Source: JACPAP01 sp035287045 (GTDB lineage Bacteria; Gemmatimonadota; Gemmatimonadetes; Gemmatimonadales; GWC2-71-9). From it: 36,545 nt of DNA. The position numbers were made by a program, and so were the translations under genes. The notes under the pieces are model-generated. The model had not been told where the DNA came from. It did no database searches and worked only from the letters and a program-made list of their open reading frames with translations. The stretch spans positions 1 to 36,545 of the forward strand of contig DATECF010000288.1 in NCBI GenBank assembly GCA_035287045.1, written 5' to 3'. This document shows, one piece after another, positions 22,830-30,230 of the stretch (positions are counted from its first letter, which is position 1; every line of letters starts with the position of its first letter).

Positions 22830-23361
22830 CCAACTCGAACACGGTGATGTTCCTATTCGTGAACACGCAGATATCCGCCGCGATCTCCAGGGCTCGCTGC
22901 ACGATGTCGCGGGCCGAGAGCTGCGAGTGGGCGGCCAGCGCGCGGGCCGCGGCCAGCGCGTACTGCCCGCCGCTGCCGATGGCCAGGAGCCCGTCGTCCG
23001 GCTCGATCAGCTCGCCGCTGCCACTGACCAGGAATCCGTGCTCCGCGTCCGCCACCACCAGCAACGCCTCCAGGCGCCGCAGCACCCGATCGCTGCGCCA
23101 ATCCTTGGCCAGCTCCACGACCGCCCGCGGCAGGTTGCCCGGGAATCGCTTGAGCTTCTCCTCGAACTTCTCGAACAGCGTGAGGCCGTCGGCCGCGGAC
23201 CCGGCGAATCCCGCCAACACCTTGCCGTCCGCCAGCGCCCGCACCTTGACCGCGTGCTGCTTCATCACCGTGTCGCCCAGGCTCACCTGGCCGTCGCCGC
23301 CCATGGCGAGCTTGCCGTCTTTGCGCACGGCGAGAATGGTGGTAGCCCGAAACGACGTCAT
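22822..23361 (-). CDS. hslV: ATP-dependent protease peptidase subunit HslV (ClpQ)
   Basis: A 179-residue threonine peptidase of the proteasome-beta type. The mature N-terminus is the Thr of ATTILAVRKDGKLAMGGDGQ, so six residues (MTSFRA) would be removed; this resembles the short propeptide of Bacillus ClpQ. Family blocks KVRALADGKVLAGFAGSAAD, GLTLFEKFEEKLKRFPGNL and the LAIGSGGQYALAAARAL stretch are present. I prefer the ATG at 23361 to the one at 23379, because the latter is formed by the octamer repeat and adds MNRGSP, but there is no clear ribosome site for either. Partner of HslU just downstream. Confidence 0.95.
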   Translation of the reverse strand: MTSFRATTILAVRKDGKLAMGGDGQVSLGDTVMKQHAVKVRALADGKVLAGFAGSAADGLTLFEKFEEKLKRFPGNLPRAVVELAKDWRSDRVLRRLEALLVVADAEHGFLVSGSGELIEPDDGLLAIGSGGQYALAAARALAAHSQLSARDIVQRALEIAADICVFTNRNITVFELGG

Positions 23362-23369
23362 CGGTGATC

Positions 23370-23425
23370 CGCGGTTCATGCCGTCATGCCGTCATGCCGT
23401 TATGCCGTTATGCCGCTATGCCCTC
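23370..23425. repeat. Octamer tandem repeat (TATGCCGT type) between hslV and xerC
   Basis: About six exact or near-exact 8-bp units. On the minus strand they read CGGCATAG, CGGCATAA, CGGCATAA, CGGCATGA, CGGCATGA. The first supplies the TAG stop of xerC (23416-23418) and the last the ATG at 23379 that is open into hslV. Because 8 is not a multiple of 3, the array places stops in every frame. Confidence 0.88.
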
Positions 23426-24375
23426 GGATGCGCCTTCTGATACACCTTCTTCAGGCGATCCACACTGGTATGAGTATACACCTGTGTGGTACTCAACGAT
23501 GAGTGGCCCAGCAGCTCCTGCACCGCCCGCAGGTCGGCCCCGGCGTCCAGTAAATGCGTGGCGAAGCTGTGCCGCAGGCTGTGGGTCTTGAGCCCGCGTT
23601 CCCGGCTGACGGCCGCCAGTGACCGCCGCACCACGGCCTGAATGGTCCGCGGCGCCAACCGCGCCCCTCTGACCGAGAGGAACACGGCCCGGTGGTCTCC
23701 CCTGCCCGCGGGCAGGGCGCCCAACAGTTGGTCTCGCGCACGATAGTAGCGCCGGAGCGCCTTGACCGCGTAGCTCCCCAGAGGCAGCAGGCGTTCCTTC
23801 TTGCCCTTGCCCCGCACTTTGGCCTGATCCGAGACCAGATCCACGTCGGCGAGATTGAGCCCCGCCAGCTCCGCGAGCCGCATGCCGGTGGCGTACAGGG
23901 TCTCGATCAGCGCCAGGTCCCGCAGCCCATGGAATTCCCCGCCCTGCGCCAGGGCCTCGGCGAAGCGAAACAGCTCGTCCACCTGCCCGCGGTCCAGAAA
24001 CGCCGGGAGCCGCTTCTCCAGCCTGGGGAGGCGCACGCCGCGCGCCGGGTTGACGTCCAGGCCGCGCCTCGCGGAGAGAAACCGATAGAACGTCCTTAGC
24101 CCCGAGACCGCGCGCGCCACCGAGCGCTTGGCCAGGCCGCGTCGCTGTAGCGACCCCATGAAGCTCCGCATCGCCAGCCGGTCCACGCCGGTCCAGGTCC
24201 AGGCCTCGCCGCCGTAGTACTCGTCACAGAAGGCGGAGAACGCCGCGAGATCGCGGCCGTAGGCCTTGACGGTGTGCGGGGAGTCGTTGCGCTCCTTGGC
24301 CAGGAACGCCAGGAACTCGGCCACGTCGCGGGGCTTGGCGACGGCCGCGGCGGAACCGTCGGTCCCGACGGTCAT
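23416..24375 (-). CDS. xerC: Tyrosine recombinase XerC
   Basis: A 319-residue tyrosine recombinase that resolves chromosome dimers with XerD at dif. The ATG at 24375 overlaps the trmFO stop as ATGA. Core-binding SAM-like domain at about residues 16-105, catalytic domain 125-310. Active residues are visible: Arg166 (ATGMRLAEL), Lys190 or 192 (RGKGKKER), His265 and Arg268 (HSLRHSFATHLL), His291 (LLGHSS) and Tyr300 (TQVYTH). The length, the position behind trmFO and the absence of neighbouring integron or phage genes make XerC (CodV-like) the best call rather than a mobile integrase. Confidence 0.95.
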   Translation of the reverse strand: MTVGTDGSAAAVAKPRDVAEFLAFLAKERNDSPHTVKAYGRDLAAFSAFCDEYYGGEAWTWTGVDRLAMRSFMGSLQRRGLAKRSVARAVSGLRTFYRFLSARRGLDVNPARGVRLPRLEKRLPAFLDRGQVDELFRFAEALAQGGEFHGLRDLALIETLYATGMRLAELAGLNLADVDLVSDQAKVRGKGKKERLLPLGSYAVKALRRYYRARDQLLGALPAGRGDHRAVFLSVRGARLAPRTIQAVVRRSLAAVSRERGLKTHSLRHSFATHLLDAGADLRAVQELLGHSSLSTTQVYTHTSVDRLKKVYQKAHPRA

Positions 24376-25724
24376 GGTGAGGGGGCCGAGACCGCCGTGA
24401 CCGCCGAACCCGCCCCGACCGCCGCGGCAAAGCCGCGCATGGCCCCCAGCGCCCGTTCCGCCAGTATGGCATTCTTCTTCTGCTTGTCCCGCACCTTCCG
24501 GTCCATCGGCGGCACCAATCCGAAATTGGCGTTCATCGGTTGGAAGTGGCCCGGGTCCGTCCCGTGCACGTATGATAGCAGCGCGCCGAGCATGGTCTCC
24601 GCCGGCGGCACCAGGGGTCGCTCGCCTTGAAGCATGCGCGCGAGGTTGATGCCCGCGAGCAGGCCGGTGCCCAGGGACTCGGTGTAGCCCTCGACGCCCA
24701 CCAACTGCCCCGCGAACAGCAGGTGGTCGTCGTCCCTGGCCGACAGGTGGGCGGTGAGCGTGGCCGGGCTGTTGAGGTAGGTGTTGCGGTGAATGCTCCC
24801 GTAGCGCAAGAACTCCGCGCGTTCGAGGCCCGGCAGCGTGCTGAACACCCGCTTCTGCGCCGGAATCTTCATCCGGGTCTGGAAGCCCACCAGGTTCCAC
24901 ATCTGCGCGGCGCGATCCTCCTGCCGCAGCTGCACCACCGCGAACGGCTCCCGCCCGGTCGCCGGGTCCGGCAGCCCCACCGGCTTCATGGGTCCAAAGC
25001 GAAGGACGTCCTTGCCGCGCCGGGCCATTTCTTCGATGGGGAGGCAGCCTTCGAAGTAGGCCGGAGGGGCCGGCATCTTGTCGAACTCATGCCCCTCAAA
25101 CTGTTCTGCCCCCATCAGTGCATCCACGAACGCGTAATACTCCTCGGCCGAGAGGGGTGCGTTGAGATAGTCGTCGCCGCTCCCTTTGCCGTAGCGGGAG
25201 AGCCGGTAGAGGCGGTCCAGGTCGAGGGAATCCGCGCTCACGATGGGCGCAATGGCATCATAGAACGCGAGCGAGGTGGCGCCCAGGCGGGCGGCGATCA
25301 CGCGGGCCAGCGCATCCGAGGTGAGCGGCCCGGTGGCGACGACGGCCGGTGAAGGCAGGTCGGTCACCTCCTCCCGCACCACCGTGATGCGCGGGTGGCC
25401 CCGGACGCGGCGGGTCACCTCGTCGCTGAAGACCTTGCGGTCCACCGCGAGGGCGGCGCCGCCCGGGACCCGGGCCTGATCCGCCACGTCCAGCAACAGG
25501 CTCCCCAACAGACGCAGCTCGGCTTTGAGCAGTCCGTGGGCGTTGGTGAGCTCGGTGGATTTGAAGGTGTTGCTGCAGACGATCTCGGCCAGGCGGTCGG
25601 TCTGGTGGGCCGGGGTCTTTACCGCGGGGCGCATCTCGCACAGGGTCACCGCCACGCCACGCTCCGCCAGCGCCCATGCCGCCTCGCATCCCGCGAGGCC
25701 GCCCCCGACGACGGTAGCCTTCAC
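24372..25724 (-). CDS. trmFO: Methylenetetrahydrofolate-tRNA-(uracil-5-)-methyltransferase TrmFO
   Basis: A 450-residue flavoenzyme that makes ribothymidine-54 in the T-loop of tRNAs with methylene-THF as carbon donor. The start is the GTG at 25724, overlapping the topA stop as GTGA. FAD-binding GGGLAGCEAAWALAERG near the start; Cys50 (EIVCSNTFKS) and Cys227 (YFEGCLPIEEMARRG) match the two catalytic-site Cys of Bacillus TrmFO. FAD/NAD(P)-linked GLLAGINLAR is near the end. The last 20 residues are an Ala/Val-rich tail coded by a nonamer repeat (24389-24430, GACCGCCGN units). Second gene of the topA-trmFO-xerC-hslV-hslU run. Confidence 0.96.
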   Translation of the reverse strand: MKATVVGGGLAGCEAAWALAERGVAVTLCEMRPAVKTPAHQTDRLAEIVCSNTFKSTELTNAHGLLKAELRLLGSLLLDVADQARVPGGAALAVDRKVFSDEVTRRVRGHPRITVVREEVTDLPSPAVVATGPLTSDALARVIAARLGATSLAFYDAIAPIVSADSLDLDRLYRLSRYGKGSGDDYLNAPLSAEEYYAFVDALMGAEQFEGHEFDKMPAPPAYFEGCLPIEEMARRGKDVLRFGPMKPVGLPDPATGREPFAVVQLRQEDRAAQMWNLVGFQTRMKIPAQKRVFSTLPGLERAEFLRYGSIHRNTYLNSPATLTAHLSARDDDHLLFAGQLVGVEGYTESLGTGLLAGINLARMLQGERPLVPPAETMLGALLSYVHGTDPGHFQPMNANFGLVPPMDRKVRDKQKKNAILAERALGAMRGFAAAVGAGSAVTAVSAPSP

Positions 25725-28129
25725 GGAGCGACGGCGGCGGGCGTCCCCTCCGGCACGGCGAACTCGTGCTCGCACTTGATGCACCTGCGGTACTCGCCCC
25801 GCGCCTGGGTGGCGCGTTTCTCCGCCCCGACGTAGCCGCACTGGGGGCAGGTGTCCGGCACCGGCCGGTGCCAGGTGCTGAACGTGCAGTCGGGATAGTT
25901 GGTGCACCCAAAGAACGACCGCTTCCCGCGCTTGGTTCGCCGCTCCGCCAGCTCGCCGGTGCCGCAGGTGGGGCACTTGACCCCCAGCGGAATGGGCCGG
26001 GTGTGCTTGCATTCCGGATAGCGGGTGCAGGCCAGAAACTCCCCGTAGCGTCCCGTCTTAATGACCATGGGCGCGCCGCACAGCTTGCACACCTCGTCCG
26101 TGGGCCGATCCGGCACCTTGTCCCGCTTGAGCGGCTTGGTGTACCGGCACTCGGGGTAATTGCTGCACGCGATGAACGGCCCGAACCGCCCGCTCTTCAC
26201 CGTGAGCTGGCCCCCGCACTCCGGGCAAGGCGTCTCCTCGAGGTTCCCCACGTCGTAGGCTTCGCGGATCATCTCCTTGGTATCCACCTTGCCCAGGGCA
26301 TCCGCGAACGGGTGCCAGAAATTGTCCAGCACCTTCTGCCATCCCAGCTCGCCCTCCTCGACCTTGTCCAGCTCTTCTTCCATTTCCGAGGTGAAGCCGA
26401 CGTTGAAGATGTCCGGGAAGCGGCTCACCATCACCTTGGCGACCGTCTCACCCAGCTCGGTGGTGTGAAAGCGTCGCTGGTCGAGCCGCACATAGTCGCG
26501 GGCGCGCAGCGTATAGACGATGCTGGCGTAGGTGCTCGGCCGGCCGATGCCCAATCGCTCCAGCTCCTTCACCAGGCTGGCCTCGCTGAAGCGCGGGGGC
26601 GGCTCCGTGAAATGCTGGCTGGGCACCACTTCCCGCACGTCGGCCCGCTCGCCCGGCTTGAGCGCGGGGACCGGCGCCAGGTCGTCCAGCGTGAGCCCTT
26701 CTTCCGCTTCGTGCCCCTCGCGATACAGGACGTGATAACCGTCGAAGATCACGACCGAGCCGGTGGCGCGGAACAGGTACTGCGCAGGGGCGGCCGCAGC
26801 GGCAGCGACCCCACCTTTCGCCTTCCCTGCCGCCCCTGCCGCCGCTTCGGCTCGGCCTACCTCGAAATCGATCGTCGTGGTGTCGTACACCGCCGGCGTC
26901 ATCTGCGAGGCCACGAATCGCTTCCAGATGAGCTGGTAGAGCTTGTACTGCTCAGCGCTTAAATACTTCTTGAGCTGATCCGGCCGCCGCTGGACATCCG
27001 AGGGCCGCACCGCCTCGTGGGCGTCCTGGGCCGCCTTCCGGTTGGTGTAGACATTGGGCTTCTCGGGAACGTACTTCGCGCCGAACTCGTGGGAGACCAG
27101 GCCGCGCACCGCATCAATCGCGGCGGGCGCCGCCCGGGTGGAGTCGGTACGCATGTAGGTAATGAGACCGACGGCGCCTTCGTCCCCCAGCTCGATGCCC
27201 TCGTAGAGCTGCTGGGCGGTGCGCATGGTGCGCTGGGACGAATACCCCAGTTGCTTGGCGGCTTCCTGCTGCAGGGTGCTGGTGGTGAACGGCGCGGGTG
27301 GACGCTTCTTCCGCTCCTTCCGCGTCACCTCCAGGACCACGAACGGCTTCCCCGTCACCTCATCCACCACGGCCTGGGCTGCGTCCCGCGAGTGCAGCTC
27401 CGGCTTCTTACCGGCGATCTTGTGGAGCCGGGCGGTGAACTGCTTGCCCTGGGCGTCGCACAACGCCTCGATGGTCCAGTACTCCTGCGGCTTGAACGCG
27501 CGAATCTCCTCCTCGCGCTCCACGATCAACCGCAGCGCCACCGTCTGGACCCGTCCCGCCGACAGGCCGGTCTTGACCGACTTCCACAACAGCGGGCTCG
27601 CCTTGTAGCCCACCAGACGATCCAGGATGCGCCGCGCCTGCTGGGCTTCGACCTTCCGGTCGTCAATCTCGACCGGGTGCTTCATGGCCGCCTGCACCGC
27701 GTCCTTGGTGATCTCGTGGAACAGGACCCGGCGCACCTTGGAGCCGTTGCCGATCTGCTCCGCCACGTGCCACGCGATGGCTTCACCCTCGCGATCCGGG
27801 TCCGTCGCCAGGAACACCTTGCCCGACGACTTGGCCGCGCGCCGCAGCTCGGCCAGGGTTTTCCCCTTGCCGCGAATGGTGACGTACTTGGGGGCGAAGC
27901 CCTTCTCGACGTCCACGCCCAGCTCGCGCTGCGGCAGGTCCCGGATGTGACCCACGGTCGCCTTCACCGTGTACCCCTTGCCCAGGTACTTGCCGATGGT
28001 CTTCGCCTTGGTGGGCGATTCGACCACCACCAACGAGCCCTTGCGATCCGAGGCCGTTTCCGGCTTCTCGGCTTTCTTCCTGGCTTTTTCGGCCGCGGGT
28101 TTCTCAGCAGCAGCTTTGCGTTTGGCCAT
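25721..28129 (-). CDS. topA: DNA topoisomerase I
   Basis: An 802-residue type IA topoisomerase that relaxes negative supercoils. A Lys/Ala-rich head (residues 1-30) precedes the Toprim domain (LVVVESPTKAKTIGKYLG; DPDREGEA at 110-117). The active Tyr is Tyr325 in GLITYMRTDS. Low-complexity Ala/Gly insert at about 427-450. The C-terminus has four Cys4 zinc ribbons (CPECGGQ, CKLCGAP, CPTCGTG, CPQCGYV starts). A weak AAGG lies before the ATG. Downstream the stop overlaps trmFO, so the two are coupled. Confidence 0.97.
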   Translation of the reverse strand: MAKRKAAAEKPAAEKARKKAEKPETASDRKGSLVVVESPTKAKTIGKYLGKGYTVKATVGHIRDLPQRELGVDVEKGFAPKYVTIRGKGKTLAELRRAAKSSGKVFLATDPDREGEAIAWHVAEQIGNGSKVRRVLFHEITKDAVQAAMKHPVEIDDRKVEAQQARRILDRLVGYKASPLLWKSVKTGLSAGRVQTVALRLIVEREEEIRAFKPQEYWTIEALCDAQGKQFTARLHKIAGKKPELHSRDAAQAVVDEVTGKPFVVLEVTRKERKKRPPAPFTTSTLQQEAAKQLGYSSQRTMRTAQQLYEGIELGDEGAVGLITYMRTDSTRAAPAAIDAVRGLVSHEFGAKYVPEKPNVYTNRKAAQDAHEAVRPSDVQRRPDQLKKYLSAEQYKLYQLIWKRFVASQMTPAVYDTTTIDFEVGRAEAAAGAAGKAKGGVAAAAAAPAQYLFRATGSVVIFDGYHVLYREGHEAEEGLTLDDLAPVPALKPGERADVREVVPSQHFTEPPPRFSEASLVKELERLGIGRPSTYASIVYTLRARDYVRLDQRRFHTTELGETVAKVMVSRFPDIFNVGFTSEMEEELDKVEEGELGWQKVLDNFWHPFADALGKVDTKEMIREAYDVGNLEETPCPECGGQLTVKSGRFGPFIACSNYPECRYTKPLKRDKVPDRPTDEVCKLCGAPMVIKTGRYGEFLACTRYPECKHTRPIPLGVKCPTCGTGELAERRTKRGKRSFFGCTNYPDCTFSTWHRPVPDTCPQCGYVGAEKRATQARGEYRRCIKCEHEFAVPEGTPAAVAP

Positions 28130-28325
28130 AATCCTTACATGAAGCCATCAGCCGCCAGCAATCAGCAATAACGGAATCAACGCCGGGACAACATCCCTAC
28201 AGTCTTAGACCCTGAACGGTTCCCGGCGTAACGCCCTGGCCCCGAACCGCCATCGTAACCCGCGGTCCCACTGCATGTTGCGATGATTGGTCCGGCGAGC
28301 GGCCAGGAAACGACGAGGGCGCGGA
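28130..28325. other. topA-aroK gap with short heptamer repeat
   Basis: About 196 bp without a gene. Near the topA start (28141-28166) the minus strand reads GCTGATT, GCTGGCG, GCTGATG, GCTTCAT, an imperfect 7-bp repeat. A promoter for topA probably lies here, but no clear -35/-10 pair is seen. Confidence 0.45.
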
Positions 28326-28847
28326 TTAATACCACCCGGCCAATGATCGCGCAAGCGCGGCCACCTCCCGGGCCACGGCCCCGGGCTCGAGGTCCGCCGG
28401 TACGGTCACGTCGCACCGCTGGTAGAAGCTCCGGCGCGCCGAGAGCAATTCGCGTAGCCGCCCGGTCAGGTCAGCCCCGGCCAGCAGTGGCCGGCGGTCG
28501 GCGGCCGGCGCCACCCGCGCCGCGGCCCCTTCGGGCGTCACCTGAAGGTACACGGTCAGCGCGCGGCCGGTCGCGGCTTCCAGATTGCCCGGTTGCGCCG
28601 CCCAACCGCCGCCAGCGGCGATCACGCTCTCCGGGGCGGACAGGACGCTTTCCATCTCCGACCGTTCCAGCGTCCGAAAGGCGTCTTCGCCGTCTTCGGC
28701 GAACAGGCGGGCAATGGGTTTCCCGGCACGCTGCTCAATCGCGACGTCGAGATCCACGAACGGTGCGCGCAACTCGGCTGCCATGAGCCGGCCGATGGTG
28801 GTCTTACCGGCGCCGGGAAGGCCGACGAGGATGAGGTGGCGCTTCAC
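28326..28847 (-). CDS. aroK: Shikimate kinase
   Basis: A 173-residue P-loop kinase that makes shikimate 3-phosphate. Walker A GLPGAGKTT (9-17), shikimate-site Asp32/Asp34 (FVDLDVAIEQ), Arg58 (EDAFRTLE), the GGG triad (79-81) and the lid Arg118 (DRRPLL) are all in place. It begins 6 bp after the aroC stop, so the two shikimate-pathway genes form an operon. Usual family length. Confidence 0.95.
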   Translation of the reverse strand: MKRHLILVGLPGAGKTTIGRLMAAELRAPFVDLDVAIEQRAGKPIARLFAEDGEDAFRTLERSEMESVLSAPESVIAAGGGWAAQPGNLEAATGRALTVYLQVTPEGAAARVAPAADRRPLLAGADLTGRLRELLSARRSFYQRCDVTVPADLEPGAVAREVAALARSLAGWY

Positions 28848-28853
28848 GCGATG

Positions 28854-30074
28854 TCAGTCCACCGCGTCCCATCGCCGATTCATCTGCTCCAAATACGCGT
28901 CGAAGCTCGCCCGCATTTCCCCCAGCGAATCGCCGCCGAACTTCTCACCCATGGCCTGCGCCACCACGATCGCCAGCATGCCCTCCGCGATCACGCCCAT
29001 GGCGGGCACCGCGCTCACGTCGGAGCGCTCGGATTGGGCCTTGGCGCTCTGGCCGGTGCTCAGCTCCACGGTGCCGAGCGGCTGCATCAGGGTGGAAATA
29101 GGCTTCATCGCCACATGCACCACCAGCGGCTCGCCGGTGGTCATGCCGCCTTCGAGGCCCCCGGCCCGGTTGGTGCGGCGGGAGAAACCGCCCGAGCCGC
29201 TCCGGGTGCCACGGAGGATTTCGTCATGCACCTCGGAGCCGTGGCGCCGGGCGGCTTCGAATCCCAGGCCGATCTCCACGCCCTTCACCGCGGGGATGGA
29301 CAGCATGGCCTGGCCAATGCGCCCGTCGAGCTTCCGGTCCCAGGAGACGTGCGATCCCAGGCCCAGCACCAGCCCGCGCGCCACCAGCTCCACGATACCG
29401 CCCAGCGTATCTCCCGCGCTCTTGGCGGCGTCAATCGCGCGCATCATGGCTTCCGTGGCCGCGGGGTCCAGGCAGCGGACCGGCGAGGCGTCCGCGGCGT
29501 GGTTCAGCGGGGTGGGCAGGGCGCCCGGGGCCGCGGCGCGCACCGGGCCCAGCTCCACCACGTGGCTTCCGATCTCGACCCCGAACTCGGCGAGCAGGCG
29601 GCGGCACACGGCCCCGCAGGCCACGCGGGCGGCCGTCTCGCGGGCACTGGCCCGCTCCAAGATGTCCCGGGCGTCGGTGCGATCGTACTTGAGCACGCCC
29701 ACGAGGTCTGCATGCCCCGGGCGCGGCCGGGTCACCTGCCTCCGCCTCCCCGCTGTACCGCCCGACCGCCCGTCCGCCTGACCGCCCTCGTCATCCGGCT
29801 CCGCCGCCATCACGTCAGCCCAATTCTCCCAGTCGCGATTGGGGATCAGCATGGCGATGGGTGAGCCCAGGGTCTCGCCGGCGCGCACGCCGCTCAGGAA
29901 TTCGACCGAGTCGGCTTCGATCTTCATCCGGGCGCCACGGCCATATCCACCCATGCGCCGCTTGAGCTCATGGTTGACGTCCTGGGCGATGAGGCGCAGC
30001 CCGGCCGGCATCCCCTCGAGGATGGCCAGGAGCGCCTTGCCGTGGGATTCCCCCGCCGTGGTGAATCTGATCAT
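28854..30074 (-). CDS. aroC: Chorismate synthase
   Basis: A 406-residue FMN-dependent lyase that makes chorismate from EPSP, the last shikimate step. MIRFTTAGESHGKALLAILE begins the protein. IPNRDWENW, VTRPRPGHADLVGVLKYDR, ILERASARETAARVACGA and the C-terminal RASFDAYLEQMNRRWDAVD are typical. Between IPNRDWENWADVMA and VTRPRPGHADL (about residues 92-112) is an unusual Gly/Arg-rich stretch coded by an octamer repeat (29737-29790) of the intergenic type. That loop normally tolerates variable length, so function is probably kept. Followed by aroK after 6 bp. Confidence 0.96.
   Translation of the reverse strand: MIRFTTAGESHGKALLAILEGMPAGLRLIAQDVNHELKRRMGGYGRGARMKIEADSVEFLSGVRAGETLGSPIAMLIPNRDWENWADVMAAEPDDEGGQADGRSGGTAGRRRQVTRPRPGHADLVGVLKYDRTDARDILERASARETAARVACGAVCRRLLAEFGVEIGSHVVELGPVRAAAPGALPTPLNHAADASPVRCLDPAATEAMMRAIDAAKSAGDTLGGIVELVARGLVLGLGSHVSWDRKLDGRIGQAMLSIPAVKGVEIGLGFEAARRHGSEVHDEILRGTRSGSGGFSRRTNRAGGLEGGMTTGEPLVVHVAMKPISTLMQPLGTVELSTGQSAKAQSERSDVSAVPAMGVIAEGMLAIVVAQAMGEKFGGDSLGEMRASFDAYLEQMNRRWDAVD
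29737..29790. repeat. Octamer tandem repeat inside aroC
   Basis: Units on the plus strand: GCCTCCGC, CTCCCCGC, TGTACCGC, CCGACCGC, CCGTCCGC, CTGACCGC. All end in CCGC with 8-bp spacing, and TGTACCGC matches the TGTATCCGC unit at 16991-17054. On the minus strand no in-frame stop is present, so aroC stays open. Confidence 0.8.
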
Positions 30075-30181
30075 CGGGTCACTTCAACATCCCCCTCCAT
30101 CGCCGGGAGTGGAAGGGGAGGGAGCGGCATCGCCCTCTATCGTCCGGGCGGGGCGGCGGCGGAGCGGATGTGGCAGAAACA

Positions 30182-30208
30182 CCAAACCCGGCTTGTGGCC
30201 GGGTTTGG
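30182..30208 (-). terminator. Hairpin terminator after the pil/lipoprotein operon
   Basis: CCAAACCCGGC and GCCGGGTTTGG form a perfect 11-bp stem with a 5-base loop. On the minus strand it is followed by TGTTTCT. It lies 23 bp past the lipoprotein stop, and would end the pilus operon before aroC. The T-run is short; the stem is strong enough to act in both directions. Confidence 0.85.
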
Positions 30209-30230
30209 ACGTGCAGGGAAACGGCCACCA

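Noticed and set aside
16991..23425. The short tandem repeats as CRISPR arrays
   Set aside because: Units are 7-8 bp without spacers, and no cas gene is present.
23416..24375. The tyrosine recombinase as the integron integrase
   Set aside because: It lacks an obvious IntI-specific insert, sits in the conserved trmFO-xerC-hslV order and is 20 kb from the cassette array.
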